From an uncultured Subdoligranulum sp. (GTDB taxonomy: Bacteria; Bacillota; Clostridia; Christensenellales; CAG-314), in contig URVX01000001.1 in assembly GCA_900551395.1 (NCBI GenBank), forward strand, positions 1 to 40,228: a DNA stretch of 40,228 nt, in the 5' to 3' direction. The notes beneath the pieces were generated by a model that did no database searches, had not been told where the DNA came from, and worked only from the letters and a program-made list of their open reading frames with translations. This document shows positions 20,089 to 27,702 of this stretch, one piece after another. Both the position numbers and the translations under genes were made by a program. Each line of letters opens with the position of its first letter. The stretch's first letter is position 1.

Positions 20089-20147
20089 GTGGCGGGTGCT
20101 TGAATAAACGAGCGCGCGGCTGCGCCGCGCTTTCAAGTACCCGCCAC
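20089..20147. other. Long two-part inverted repeat after the AbiH gene
   Basis: Outer arms of 16 bp (20089-20104 with 20132-20147, starting GTGGCGGGT, one G-T pair) enclose an inner GC-rich hairpin GCGCGGC-TGC-GCCGCGC. No T-tract follows on the plus strand. It could end the defence transcript or be a border of the mobile segment. Confidence 0.6.
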
Positions 20148-20150
20148 AAA

Positions 20151-20558
20151 AGAAAACACGAGCAGGCGTAAGCGGTGTCGTGTTTTTTCGTTTCCGGCGC
20201 GCCTTAAGGAGCTCGCAAGGAGCGGCAGCTTCTGTCGCGACGGATCAGCGAATTCCGCGTTTAACTATCGTTTTCTTGCGGAATGAGCGTCATGTATTTC
20301 GTCCTCCGCAAGGTGCGCTTAAAAAGAAAACACGAGCAGGCGCAAGCGGTGTCGTGTTTTCGTATCTGGCGCGCCTTAAGGAGCTCGCAAGGAGCGGCAG
20401 CTTCTGTCGCGACGGATCAGCGAATTCCGCGTTTAACTATCGTTTTCTTGCGGAATGAGCGTCATGTATTTCGTCCTCCGCAAGGTGCGCTTAAAAAGAA
20501 AACACGAGCAGGCGCAAGCGGTGTCGTGTTTTCGTATCTGGCGCGCCTTAAGGAGCTC
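20151..20558. repeat. Tandem 172-bp repeats built from the tRNA-Arg 3' end and its terminator
   Basis: Units start at 20151, 20325 and 20497 (periods 174 and 172). Each begins with the hairpin AGAAAACACGA..TCGTGTTTT and then the last 21 nt of tRNA-Arg(ACG) in minus orientation. The intact tRNA copy is 20539-20559; the others are 20367-20387 (identical) and 20195-20215 (one difference, in the CCA). Units 1 and 2 continue with about 110 nt of unrelated sequence; unit 3 runs into the real tRNA. Open frames across it change frame between copies, so it is not coding. Confidence 0.88.
20493..20532 (-). terminator. Terminator of tRNA-Arg
   Basis: Minus-strand stem AAAACACGA/TCGTGTTTT (20532-20524 with 20507-20499) followed by CTTTTTAA, starting 7 nt after the encoded CCA. 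The same structure is copied in the repeats at 15939, 20151 and 20321. Confidence 0.8.
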
Positions 20559-20615
20559 GAATCCCTAACCTTTGGTTCCGTAGACCAACGCTCTATCCAA
20601 TTGAGCTAAAGGCGC
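20539..20615 (-). tRNA. tRNA-Arg (anticodon ACG)
   Basis: A 77-nt cloverleaf including an encoded CCA. The acceptor stem GCGCCTT/AAGGCGC pairs perfectly. The D-arm is GCTC/GAGC, the anticodon stem TTGGT/ACCAA with loop CTACGGA (anticodon ACG), and the T-arm AGGGA/TCCTT with one G-U pair and loop TTCGAGC. The ACG anticodon reads CGU/CGC/CGA after A-to-I editing. The 3' end of this gene has been copied into the adjacent tandem repeats. Confidence 0.97.
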
Positions 20616-20633
20616 ATTAAATTTTGCTTATAT

Positions 20634-20662
20634 ATTATAAGCCTCGTGAAACCAAAAGTCAA
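20634..20662 (-). promoter_or_regulatory. Promoter of tRNA-Arg
   Basis: Minus strand TTGACT (20662-20657), 17-nt spacer, TATAAT (20639-20634), with transcription starting about 10 nt before the mature tRNA. Confidence 0.8.
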
Positions 20663-20721
20663 TCGTTTTCCCACCCTTTGCCGCAACAAAAAAGTTAAAT
20701 TTCACTCGAAAAGCAACGCAA

Positions 20722-20747
20722 AAACCGTCGGGAGCTCCCGACGGTTT
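20722..20747 (-). terminator. Terminator of mscL
   Basis: A 26-bp perfect palindrome (arms AAACCGTCGGGAG) with a T-rich tail on the minus strand, 18 nt after the mscL stop. Confidence 0.88.
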
Positions 20748-20765
20748 ATTCGATAAGTAAAATTT

Positions 20766-21395
20766 TCAGCGCTTTGCCGCCAGCTCCTTGAGAGAGTCGC
20801 GGATTTCTTCCAGCAAACGGGTGTTGGCAGACGCTTTGGCTTCGGCTTCCACCTTTTCCTCATCCTCTTTTTGTTTTGCAAGCCGCTCCTCTTCCTCTTT
20901 TGCCGCCTGCGCTTTGGCAACGTCTTCCGCATATCTTGCCTTTGCCTGCGCCTTCGTCATACCCTCGCGACGATATTTGGATATCGCTTTCTTTTCGGAC
21001 AGCTCCATACCCTCGACAAATTTTTCACGCGCCTGCGCAAAGGAATTTATCGCCTTGACAATACAGAACAAAACAAACGCGATAATCAGGAAATTGATAA
21101 TGGCGTTTATAAACGCGCCCCAATCTATGTAAATAGAATTCGCAAGGTCGATTTGGCCGTCTACATAAGCCGGCTTCAAAAAGGTATAGACCTCTGACAG
21201 CGAATTTTTGCCCAAAATCAAAGCAAGCAGCCAATTTATCAGAGGCTTTAAAATATGGTCGCTCAGCGCGGTTATGATTGCTGTAAACGCGCCGCCGACA
21301 ATAACGCCGACAGCCATATCCATGACGTTGCCGCGCGTGATAAACTGCTTGAATTCGCCGAAAAAGCCCTTAAGTCCGTTTTTCTTCTTTTCCAT
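20766..21395 (-). CDS. mscL: Large-conductance mechanosensitive channel MscL with extended C-terminus
   Basis: ATG at 21395 behind AGAGGT. Residues 1-20 are the amphipathic N-terminal helix (GFFGEFKQFITRGNVMDMAVGVIVGGAF is the family signature). TM1 is at about 24-48 and TM2 at about 88-112 (WGAFINAIINFLIIAFVLF). MscL pentamers open under membrane tension to release solutes during hypo-osmotic shock. At 209 residues it is longer than the usual 130-150. Residues about 125-209 are a highly charged Ala/Glu/Lys-rich helical tail, probably coiled coil, in place of the short cytoplasmic bundle. Monocistronic, with a perfect promoter and strong terminator. Confidence 0.95.
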   Translation of the reverse strand: MEKKKNGLKGFFGEFKQFITRGNVMDMAVGVIVGGAFTAIITALSDHILKPLINWLLALILGKNSLSEVYTFLKPAYVDGQIDLANSIYIDWGAFINAIINFLIIAFVLFCIVKAINSFAQAREKFVEGMELSEKKAISKYRREGMTKAQAKARYAEDVAKAQAAKEEEERLAKQKEDEEKVEAEAKASANTRLLEEIRDSLKELAAKR

Positions 21396-21423
21396 TTCGT
21401 TACCTCTTTGGATTTTCCATTAA

Positions 21424-21452
21424 ATTATAAGTCAACCCGCAAAATGTGTCAA
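21424..21452 (-). promoter_or_regulatory. Perfect sigma-A promoter of mscL
   Basis: Minus strand TTGACA (21452-21447), 17-nt spacer, TATAAT (21429-21424), 28 nt upstream of the ATG. Confidence 0.85.
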
Positions 21453-21486
21453 GCGTAAAGCCCTCAAACCGTCATAAACAAACAAA

Positions 21487-21508
21487 AGAGCGGTTTGAAA
21501 ACCGCTCT
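21487..21508 (-). terminator. Terminator of ftsH
   Basis: Ten-bp stem AGAGCGGTTT/AAACCGCTCT with a tight loop and a CTTTTGTTT tail on the minus strand, 21 nt after the ftsH stop. Confidence 0.82.
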
Positions 21509-21529
21509 CAGCTTAAAATTCGCAATCTA

Positions 21530-23475
21530 TCAATGCGGCAACACGCCGTCGTTGCCTTCGGACGCCGACGGTCTTTTGTCCTGCGTCGAATATTTGACGT
21601 CGATAAAGTCAATTACCTCCGCGGCGCTCTTGCCTTCCATAAGCATATTGACCTCATCGGTGTGAATGGTTTCTTTTGTTATCAGCACCTTTGCCATGTT
21701 GTGCAAAATATCCAGCTTGCCCTTGAGAATTTCCGTGCCGCGCGCATGACACTCGTCTACGATGCGCCTGATTTCCTCGTCGATAAGAGCCGCCGTCTCG
21801 TCGGAATAGCCCTGCGTTGTGTGATAATCTCTGCCGACAAAAACCTCCTGATCTCCGCCGTAATACAGCAAGCCGACCTTTTCGCTCATGCCCCACTCGG
21901 TGACATTTTGCGGCAGCGTTCAGTCAACGCCTTTATATCGCCGCTGGCGCCGGTGCAATAGTCCTCAATAACAAGTTCTTCGGCAATTCTGCCGCCAAGC
22001 GTCATGGTTATGTTGTCAAGCAGGTAAGCCTTCGAGACATGCTCGTTGTCGTTTTCGGGACGCGTCATCGTGAAGCCTGCCGCCATCCCGCGCGGTATAA
22101 TTGTGACCTCGTGCACGGGCTCGCAGTTCTTGAGACTGCACGCAAGTATTGCGTGTCCCGCCTCGTGATAAGCGGTTATCCGTTTGTCATGCTCGGTAAC
22201 AAGACGCGACTTTTTGGCGGGACCCATTTCCATTTTGGTTATTCCCTCGTTGACGTCCGCCATAGTTATCTGACGCCTGTTGTCGCGCGCGGCAAGTATT
22301 GCGGCTTCGTTGAGGCAGTTTTCCAAATCCGCGCCGGTAAACCCGGACGTAATTCTGGCTATCGTTTTGAAGTCTACGGTTGCGTCTATGGGCTTGTTGC
22401 GCGCGTGCACCTTCAGAATAGCCTCTCTGCCTCTGACGTCGGGACGATTCACGAAAATCTGCCTGTCAAAGCGTCCCGGACGCATAAGCGCGGGGTCAAG
22501 CACGTCGGGGCGGTTTGTCGCCGCCATAACGATAATCCCGCTGTTGGTGTCAAAACCGTCCATTTCCACAAGCAGTTGGTTCAAGGTCTGCTCTCTTTCG
22601 TCGTTTCCGCCGCCGAGTCCCGCGCCGCGATGTCTTCCGACAGCGTCTATTTCGTCGATAAACACTATGCACGGCATGTTTTTCTTTGCCTGCTCGAAAA
22701 GGGAACGCACCCTGCTTGCTCCGACACCGACGAACATTTCCACAAAATCACTGCCCGAAATGGAGAAAAACGGAACGCCCGCTTCTCCCGCCACCGCTTT
22801 GGCAAACAAGGTTTTGCCTGTTCCCGGAGGGCCGACAAGCAGCACGCCGGCGGGAATTCTCGCACCCAGTTCGGTATATTTGCGGGGGTTTTTCAAAAAG
22901 TCGATGATTTCTACAAGCTCTTCCTTTTCCTCCTCGGCGCCGGCAATGTCTGAAAAACGCGTCTTGACGCTTTGCTGGACGCGCGCCGTGTTTTTGCCGA
23001 AGCTCATCCCCTGATTGTTCTGACTGCGGAAAATGTTTATCATAAACACAAACATAACGACAATCAAGATAATAGAGAAAAGCGTAGGCAAATAATCCCA
23101 AAAGCTCGCCTGCACCGGATTGTTGAACCCGATTTGAACGGCAGACGCCCCCGCAGGCAGACTGTCGTTGCTCTCCGTTATCAATTCGTAAATAACGGGG
23201 TGCATGTTGGGTCCGATGTAAAAGAAATAATCGTAATACTTTTCCGCGTTGTTACGCGAGGCTGCTTCGGTGTTTCTCTTGACTACGTTTACCGAATAAC
23301 CCGTGTTGAAGTAGACCGCCTGAATATTGCCGGCGTCCAGATCCTCCTTGAACTGAGCGTAAGTGGATTGCTTGCTGTTGCCTACAAACTGCAGTATGAA
23401 AACCACTGCGAGCACAACCACCAGCAAAATAATCAATATCATCCACCAGCTAGTTTTTCTGTTGTTCTGATTCAA
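21530..23475 (-). CDS. ftsH: ATP-dependent zinc metalloprotease FtsH, split by one apparent frameshift
   Basis: TTG start at 23475 behind AAAAAGGAG. TM1 lies at about 11-31, an extracytoplasmic domain to about 127, and TM2 at 128-149. The AAA+ domain has Walker A GPPGTGKT (215-222), Walker B VFIDEIDAVG (271-280) and the second region of homology (NRPDVLDPALMRPGRFDR). Zinc motif HEAGH is at 437-441, and the third ligand Asp513 is in TGASGD. The frame then breaks after CRKM (residue 524) and ends at 21886. The family continuation (TEWGMSEKVGLLYYGG...) runs in another frame to 21530. One missing G after ATG near 21905 restores a protein of about 648 residues. FtsH degrades misassembled membrane proteins. 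A break here in an otherwise intact gene suggests either a sequencing error or a truncated but zinc-complete protease. Confidence 0.93.
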
Positions 23476-23545
23476 TTTAACGCTCCTTTTTGAGACAGAA
23501 AAATTCTATGCTTTTAGTATGCGGATTTTTCCGTATATTTAGGCA

Positions 23546-23574
23546 AATATATCACAATTTCCAATGCTTGTCAA
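23546..23574 (-). promoter_or_regulatory. Promoter of ftsH
   Basis: Minus strand TTGACA (23574-23569), 17-nt spacer, TATATT (23551-23546), about 70 nt before the TTG start. Nothing else is recognisable in 23476-23710. Confidence 0.78.
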
Positions 23575-23710
23575 TTTTATTTTCAAAGGGCTAAATAAAT
23601 ACACAATAGTTTCACCCGTACCCGCTTTTGTCGTCGACAACGCCATTGAAAAGCTCTCACACTTAAGCCACACAAATCAGCGACGGGCTTGGATACGCTT
23701 TTTTCGACGG

Positions 23711-24826
23711 TCAAAGCACGGGCAAAATCAAAAGCGCGACAGCAAGCAGCACGGCAAGAAAAGAAAAGTTTATCGTTAAAAACACTCCGAGATAACGCGC
23801 AACGCCGCCCCCGCCGACCGCGCGGAACTCCCCCAGAGTAATCAGACTCGCAAGAGACGCGACAGGCGTTCCCAAGCCGCCGATATTTACGGCAATCAGC
23901 AAAGCGTTTTTACAGGACGTAAAGCGGGAAAGGAGCATTGCAGTCGGCACGTTGCTCATAACCTGACAGGAAGCAACGCCCACCAACAGCGGCGAAAACG
24001 CCACAACCGCGCTCAAAGTCTCCTTAACCGCGTCAATTCGCGCCAGATTGCCAGCAAATACGAAAAACGCCGCAAAGGTCAAAAGCAGCTTGTAGTCCAC
24101 CTTGAGCAGGCACGCAGGATCAAGCAGCAAAAGAGCTGCTACGACGGCGGCAAGCCCCCACCAGTAAGGAAAAACACGAAACACCATGAGCACCGACACG
24201 GCAAACAATGCGGAATATGCAACCGTTCTGAACAACGGCGGGCGCGGAACTCTAACCGAAACCGCTTCGATTTCAATCGGCTTGACAAAAAGGCAGGACA
24301 GAAATATCAAAACGAAAGCAACGGCAAACGGCGCCGCCATCACCTTGAAAAACTCCGGCGCGGAAAAAGAGTAATAAGAGTAAAGATAAATATTTTGCGG
24401 ATTTCCAAACGGAGTCAGCATACCGCCGAGATTGGCGGCAACATTTTGCATAACAAAAACAAACGCAAGATACCTTCTTTGGGCGCAGGATTCGAGTACC
24501 AGATAACCAAGCGGCAAAAAGGTAATCAGCGCCATGTCGTTTGCCATAATCATTGAACCGAAATACGTCACGAAAACAAGCGCCGCCACTGCGCCGCGCA
24601 CTGTTTTGAAACGTCGCACGATCACATCCGCAAGCCATCTGAAAAAGCGGATATTTTTGAACGCGCATACCACCGCCAACGTACAAAACAGGCAGGAAAG
24701 CGTGCGGAAATCGAAGTAATTTATATATTGCGAGTCAATCGGCACAAAAAAACATGTCAAAACGGCGGCAAGCAGCGCGACAATCGGCATTGCGAAAGCC
24801 GACAACGTCTTTTTAAATGAACTCAT
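23711..24826 (-). CDS. Ion-transporter-superfamily permease (ArsB/CitMHS/SLC13-like)
   Basis: 371 residues with about 10-11 membrane helices and two similar halves. The segments MIMANDMALITFLPLG (near 112-127), NLGGMLTPFGNPQNIYLY (near 152-169) and NVPTAMLLSRF...NIGGLGTPVASLASLITL in the second half resemble the paired Asn-Pro/Gly-rich re-entrant loops of the ion transporter superfamily, which exports arsenite or imports citrate and other anions. The substrate cannot be assigned; no arsR or arsC-like gene is nearby. ATG at 24826 has only a weak GGGGA site and a very short leader. Downstream 23476-23710 shows no clear terminator. Confidence 0.82.
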   Translation of the reverse strand: MSSFKKTLSAFAMPIVALLAAVLTCFFVPIDSQYINYFDFRTLSCLFCTLAVVCAFKNIRFFRWLADVIVRRFKTVRGAVAALVFVTYFGSMIMANDMALITFLPLGYLVLESCAQRRYLAFVFVMQNVAANLGGMLTPFGNPQNIYLYSYYSFSAPEFFKVMAAPFAVAFVLIFLSCLFVKPIEIEAVSVRVPRPPLFRTVAYSALFAVSVLMVFRVFPYWWGLAAVVAALLLLDPACLLKVDYKLLLTFAAFFVFAGNLARIDAVKETLSAVVAFSPLLVGVASCQVMSNVPTAMLLSRFTSCKNALLIAVNIGGLGTPVASLASLITLGEFRAVGGGGVARYLGVFLTINFSFLAVLLAVALLILPVL

Positions 24827-24846
24827 AAACCATTTCCCCGACCAAC

Positions 24847-24875
24847 ATTATAGTATTCGGAAAAGGAAAATGCAA
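24847..24875 (-). promoter_or_regulatory. Promoter of the permease gene
   Basis: Minus strand TTGCAT (24875-24870), 17-nt spacer, TATAAT (24852-24847). Transcription would start only about 15 nt before the ATG. Confidence 0.65.
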
Positions 24876-24996
24876 TTATGTGTCGATAAAAAGGAAAAGC
24901 TCTATTATTTTGGAATTTCCGATTTCGAATTTATCTGTACAACAATGACCGGCAAACCTTGTCGTGGTTTAAAATATTAAACTCAAAATCATTAAA

Positions 24997-25025
24997 AAAG
25001 ACGTTTTCCTTTCAAAAACGTCTTT
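24997..25025 (-). terminator. Terminator of the yyaC-like gene
   Basis: Eleven-bp stem AAAGACGTTTT/AAAACGTCTTT with a 7-nt loop and TTT tail on the minus strand, 20 nt after the stop. Confidence 0.85.
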
Positions 25026-25044
25026 ACTTTAGTTTTTTTCTGCT

Positions 25045-25551
25045 TTATGCGCTCAAAATTATGCTGTCGGCTATTGTTTCCGCCATTTTTTCTACCAGCA
25101 TAACCCTGTCGGAGTGAGATGAATAAAAATCCTGACACCCGCGCTTGCTCACCACTCCCAAAATGCTTACGTCCCCTACCTGCGGCAGGTTTTTGTTGGT
25201 TGCGGCGCCCGGCATAATTCCTCCCTTGTGTATCTGAACACAGCCGACCTCCTCATTGTCTCCGACCGCTGCATCGATAACTACAATCTGTTTTTCCGGG
25301 TGCATAACTTTTACCATATCATACGCCAAAACAAGATTCTGCGCGTTTACATTGCAGCCCTCATAACCGTAAATCAACAGTGGGCGCTTCATTTTATTCT
25401 GCAGCAAAGTTCCCACTCTGGGTCCCAAACTATCCCCCGTAACATTCTCCGTCCCTATGCACAGCAAAACTATATCCCTCGCAAGCAAAGGCTTCAACTG
25501 ATTGCTTATTTGTTCCGCCGCGTTTTCCCTGTAAATTGTTGTACTTTCCAT
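25045..25551 (-). CDS. yyaC: YyaC-family putative sporulation protein (DUF1256, germination-protease-like fold)
   Basis: The start is set at ATG 25551, behind AAAGGAG, giving 168 residues; an in-frame ATG at 25584 precedes that site. Family features are LLCIGTENVTGDSLGPRVGT (about residues 29-48), NAQNL, IVVIDAAVGD, GGIMPGAATNKNLPQVGDVSILGVVS. Members resemble the spore germination protease fold and occur in spore formers. In Bacillus subtilis yyaC lies near the soj-spo0J partition genes, and the same neighbourhood is seen here. A TATAAT-like box (25601-25596) lies upstream without a clear -35, so a non-housekeeping sigma factor is possible. This hints that the organism, or its ancestor, sporulates; the biochemical role is unproven. 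Confidence 0.88.
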   Translation of the reverse strand: MESTTIYRENAAEQISNQLKPLLARDIVLLCIGTENVTGDSLGPRVGTLLQNKMKRPLLIYGYEGCNVNAQNLVLAYDMVKVMHPEKQIVVIDAAVGDNEEVGCVQIHKGGIMPGAATNKNLPQVGDVSILGVVSKRGCQDFYSSHSDRVMLVEKMAETIADSIILSA

Positions 25552-25691
25552 GCAAGACTCCTTTTTGAAAAAAATTATTCCCACAAAAAGCCCGAATTAT
25601 ACTGCCCTTAAGCATTTTAAAGCATATTTTATCAGAAACGCCGCTTACAATTTTGACGAAAGGTGTAGTTACTTGTTGTTTTTTAAATTTA

Positions 25692-25707
25692 CTTTTCACG
25701 TGAAACA
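25692..25707. promoter_or_regulatory. parS site (14/16)
   Basis: CTTTTCACGTGAAACA differs from the consensus TGTTTCACGTGAAACA at the first two positions. Upstream of yyaC. Confidence 0.8.
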
Positions 25708-25728
25708 CCCTAGCTACAAACGCAATAA

Positions 25729-25744
25729 AGTTTCACGTGAAACA
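25729..25744. promoter_or_regulatory. parS site (15/16)
   Basis: AGTTTCACGTGAAACA, one mismatch from the ParB/Spo0J binding consensus, 37 bp from the preceding site. Confidence 0.92.
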
Positions 25745-25842
25745 ACAGCCAAAAATCAATCACCGCCTTACAAATTTTTAATTCTATTAAAATATGGCAT
25801 AACGGACAAAAATCGGTACTTTCTGCCGCAAAACACATCTCT

Positions 25843-26565
25843 CTCTAAAACGAGCTGAGACAGAATAGCGTTTTTTTTAATCCAAAAAAATATAATTCCA
25901 TTCTGCCTCACAAAAAATGCCAATAGAGCGCAAACTCAAATCTTGTATCAATCAATTTGGAAAATCGGGTACGCCACATGGCAACGGATATCCGCTCCTT
26001 GCGTTTGCCTTACCAATTGCTTTTGACTTTGTAGAGCTGAGCAAGTTACATATAAAATTATAAATATTTTGAAAATATTAATCATTAATTAAAAAGCTTA
26101 AGTAAGGCAAATTCGGGTTAACTCATAAATTGAATAAAATGGCAAAATACCGGGAGCCGCTCTAAAACGAGCTGAGACAGAATAAGAATTTTTTAAACCC
26201 CAAAAAAATTATGCCATTCTGCCTCACAAAAACGCCAATAGAACGTAAACTCAATCTTAAATCAATCAATTTTAGAAATTTTGGCACGCCACATGCAAGG
26301 AGCAAGCTGCTTACATTTGCCTTTCCAAAGCTTTTGATTTTGTCAAGCAGCAACAGTAAGTTATATTCAAGAAATAATTAAATTTTAAAAGTCGTTAATA
26401 AAAACTTTATAATTAGGGCAAATCCCGGTAACTCACACACATTAAATAAAATGACGAAACGCCGGGCTCTTTAAAGAAAACAGAAAAATTCTCTCTTCTC
26501 AGACAGATTAGTCAAATTTTTTTTCGACGAAAAAACTTCTCATTCTGTCTCAGCTCGTTTTAGAG
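25843..26565. repeat. Nested non-coding repeat with 24-bp terminal inverted repeats (MITE-like)
   Basis: A 24-bp sequence beginning CTCTAAAACGAG occurs at 25843-25866 and 26160-26183, and inverted at 26542-26565. The two direct copies each begin a related unit of about 317 bp (similar but not identical: CATTCTGCC, GCCAATAGA, TCAATCAATTT and CGCCACATG recur in order). In each unit the first bases pair with a later ATTCTGCCTCA to form a hairpin. No convincing gene is present: the only frame of note (63 residues, 26162-26353 minus) lies within the repeat. It fills most of the 1.07-kb gap 25585-26652 between parS sites. A non-autonomous transposon pair or a structural element is possible. Confidence 0.75.
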
Positions 26566-26607
26566 GGAGGTAAATTTTTATTATTCAATGCCTCGAAATA
26601 CATAAAA

Positions 26608-26635
26608 AGAGGATGTTTCACGTGAAACATCCTCT
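26608..26635 (-). terminator. Terminator of the cvpA-like gene, with parS as its stem
   Basis: A perfect 28-bp palindrome (arms AGAGGATGTTTCAC) followed on the minus strand by TTTTTATG, 17 nt after the cvpA stop. The central 16 bp are a perfect parS site. Confidence 0.8.
26614..26629. promoter_or_regulatory. parS site (16/16, perfect)
   Basis: TGTTTCACGTGAAACA matches the ParB/Spo0J consensus exactly and lies inside the palindrome of a terminator. Confidence 0.97.
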
Positions 26636-26652
26636 AAAATTCTTCCATGACA

Positions 26653-27423
26653 CTATCGACCGATAAGTCCGAGCAGCCATTCGGAGATTTCCAAAATAAA
26701 GCTTCCGATATTTGTAGTGTATAGCTTCTCGTCGAAAAAGTCAGTAATAAAGGCAACGTCAATAAAGGTTCTGCCCAGATTTATTGCCGAGAATACAACG
26801 GAAATCCAGAAAATTGCCAGAACCGCGCCTAAAACAAGCCCCAAAAGCTTGTCAACCACCTTCAAAACGGATATTTTCGTCACAGCCTTAGTAAAAAGCT
26901 TTTTCAATATAAGCACGACAATCCCCAGCACGATAAACAAAGCTACGCAACAGATTATATTATTTGCTATGCCTGTCATTGCCTGAGGCATTGTTTCCGA
27001 CAAAATGTCGCCGTCCGCAAGATTTTTCGTCAGAGGAGACGCCAGAAAGCTGAGGATTTTAGGTAAACCGAAAGCCGCCAGCGCTTGTTTGACGGCATCC
27101 GGGTTACTGTTCCAGTCCTGCGGAGTCGTCCAAAGCTCCTCCAAACCGTTTTGGGCGACCTTATCCGTCAAAAATCCGTTGATTTTGTCAAAAATCACGC
27201 CGTTGTCGTCAGGCAAAAGCTTTGCAACCACCTTGCACAACAAAATAGAGGCTATCAAAACAACCAGAAAGCCGCAAAGGGCAAACAGCTGTTTGGTAAA
27301 ACCTCGAAACAAGCCAATAAGCGCCGCAAGTACGATTATACCGAGCAGAACCCAATCGTACGTCCCGAAGCTCACATTGCTTAAAAGCAAAGGATTCATA
27401 AATCTATCGAAAATCAGCAGCAT
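26653..27423 (-). CDS. CvpA-family membrane protein
   Basis: ATG at 27423 behind AAGGAGA. 256 residues. An N-terminal segment (YDWVLLGIIVLAALIGLFRGFTKQLFAL, about 22-49) matches the CvpA/colicin V production family start, in which a Gly-rich helix is followed by RG. Another helix is at about 52-70. A hydrophilic loop of about 85 residues follows, then helices at about 155-175, 193-215 and possibly 240-254. CvpA proteins are inner-membrane proteins linked to colicin V export in E. coli and to envelope homeostasis; the role in Firmicutes is unclear. It is divergent from parA and ends at a parS-containing terminator. Confidence 0.8.
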   Translation of the reverse strand: MLLIFDRFMNPLLLSNVSFGTYDWVLLGIIVLAALIGLFRGFTKQLFALCGFLVVLIASILLCKVVAKLLPDDNGVIFDKINGFLTDKVAQNGLEELWTTPQDWNSNPDAVKQALAAFGLPKILSFLASPLTKNLADGDILSETMPQAMTGIANNIICCVALFIVLGIVVLILKKLFTKAVTKISVLKVVDKLLGLVLGAVLAIFWISVVFSAINLGRTFIDVAFITDFFDEKLYTTNIGSFILEISEWLLGLIGR

Positions 27424-27578
27424 TATTTCTCCTTAAAAATGAACACTTTTTATTTTTGACCTTTGTTATTTTCTACTATATATTAGCACATTATTGCAAA
27501 TTTGTATACATATTTCGCGTCGATATGCAGGTCAGGCATTTTTTATAATAGTTTGTTTTAAATTATTGTCGTATCGGG

Positions 27579-27607
27579 TTGAAAAATACTTTTTATTATG
27601 ATATAAT
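27579..27607 (+). promoter_or_regulatory. Promoter of parA-parB
   Basis: TTGAAA (27579-27584), 17-nt spacer, TATAAT (27602-27607). Transcription would begin near 27614, upstream of the parS at 27646, so bound ParB may affect expression. Confidence 0.75.
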
Positions 27608-27645
27608 AATACAAATTTTTCAGTAATAATTTCGTTTCGAAGTTA

Positions 27646-27661
27646 AGTTTCACGTGAAACA
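27646..27661. promoter_or_regulatory. parS site (15/16) in the parA leader
   Basis: AGTTTCACGTGAAACA lies 42 bp before the parA ATG, between promoter and gene. Confidence 0.93.
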
Positions 27662-27702
27662 ATTTGTCGGATTTCGATTTGCAATTTTCAACAGGAGTGT
27701 CT

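Noticed and set aside
20321..20558. CRISPR-like tandem repeats
   Set aside because: Repeats of 172 bp without short unique spacers, and no cas genes; they derive from a tRNA gene.
20180..20609. Two overlapping plus-strand frames of 92 and 108 residues over the tandem repeats
   Set aside because: The repeat period (172) is not a multiple of three, so successive copies are read in different frames; the sequence is tRNA tail, terminator and filler.
22039..22953. 304-residue plus-strand frame
   Set aside because: Antisense to the AAA+ domain of ftsH.
23711..24826. Arsenite exporter ArsB
   Set aside because: Only superfamily-level loops match, and no arsenic genes are nearby, so the substrate is left open.
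26162..26353. 63-residue minus-strand frame in the nested repeat
   Set aside because: Located inside a non-coding repeat, and the sister unit does not keep the frame.
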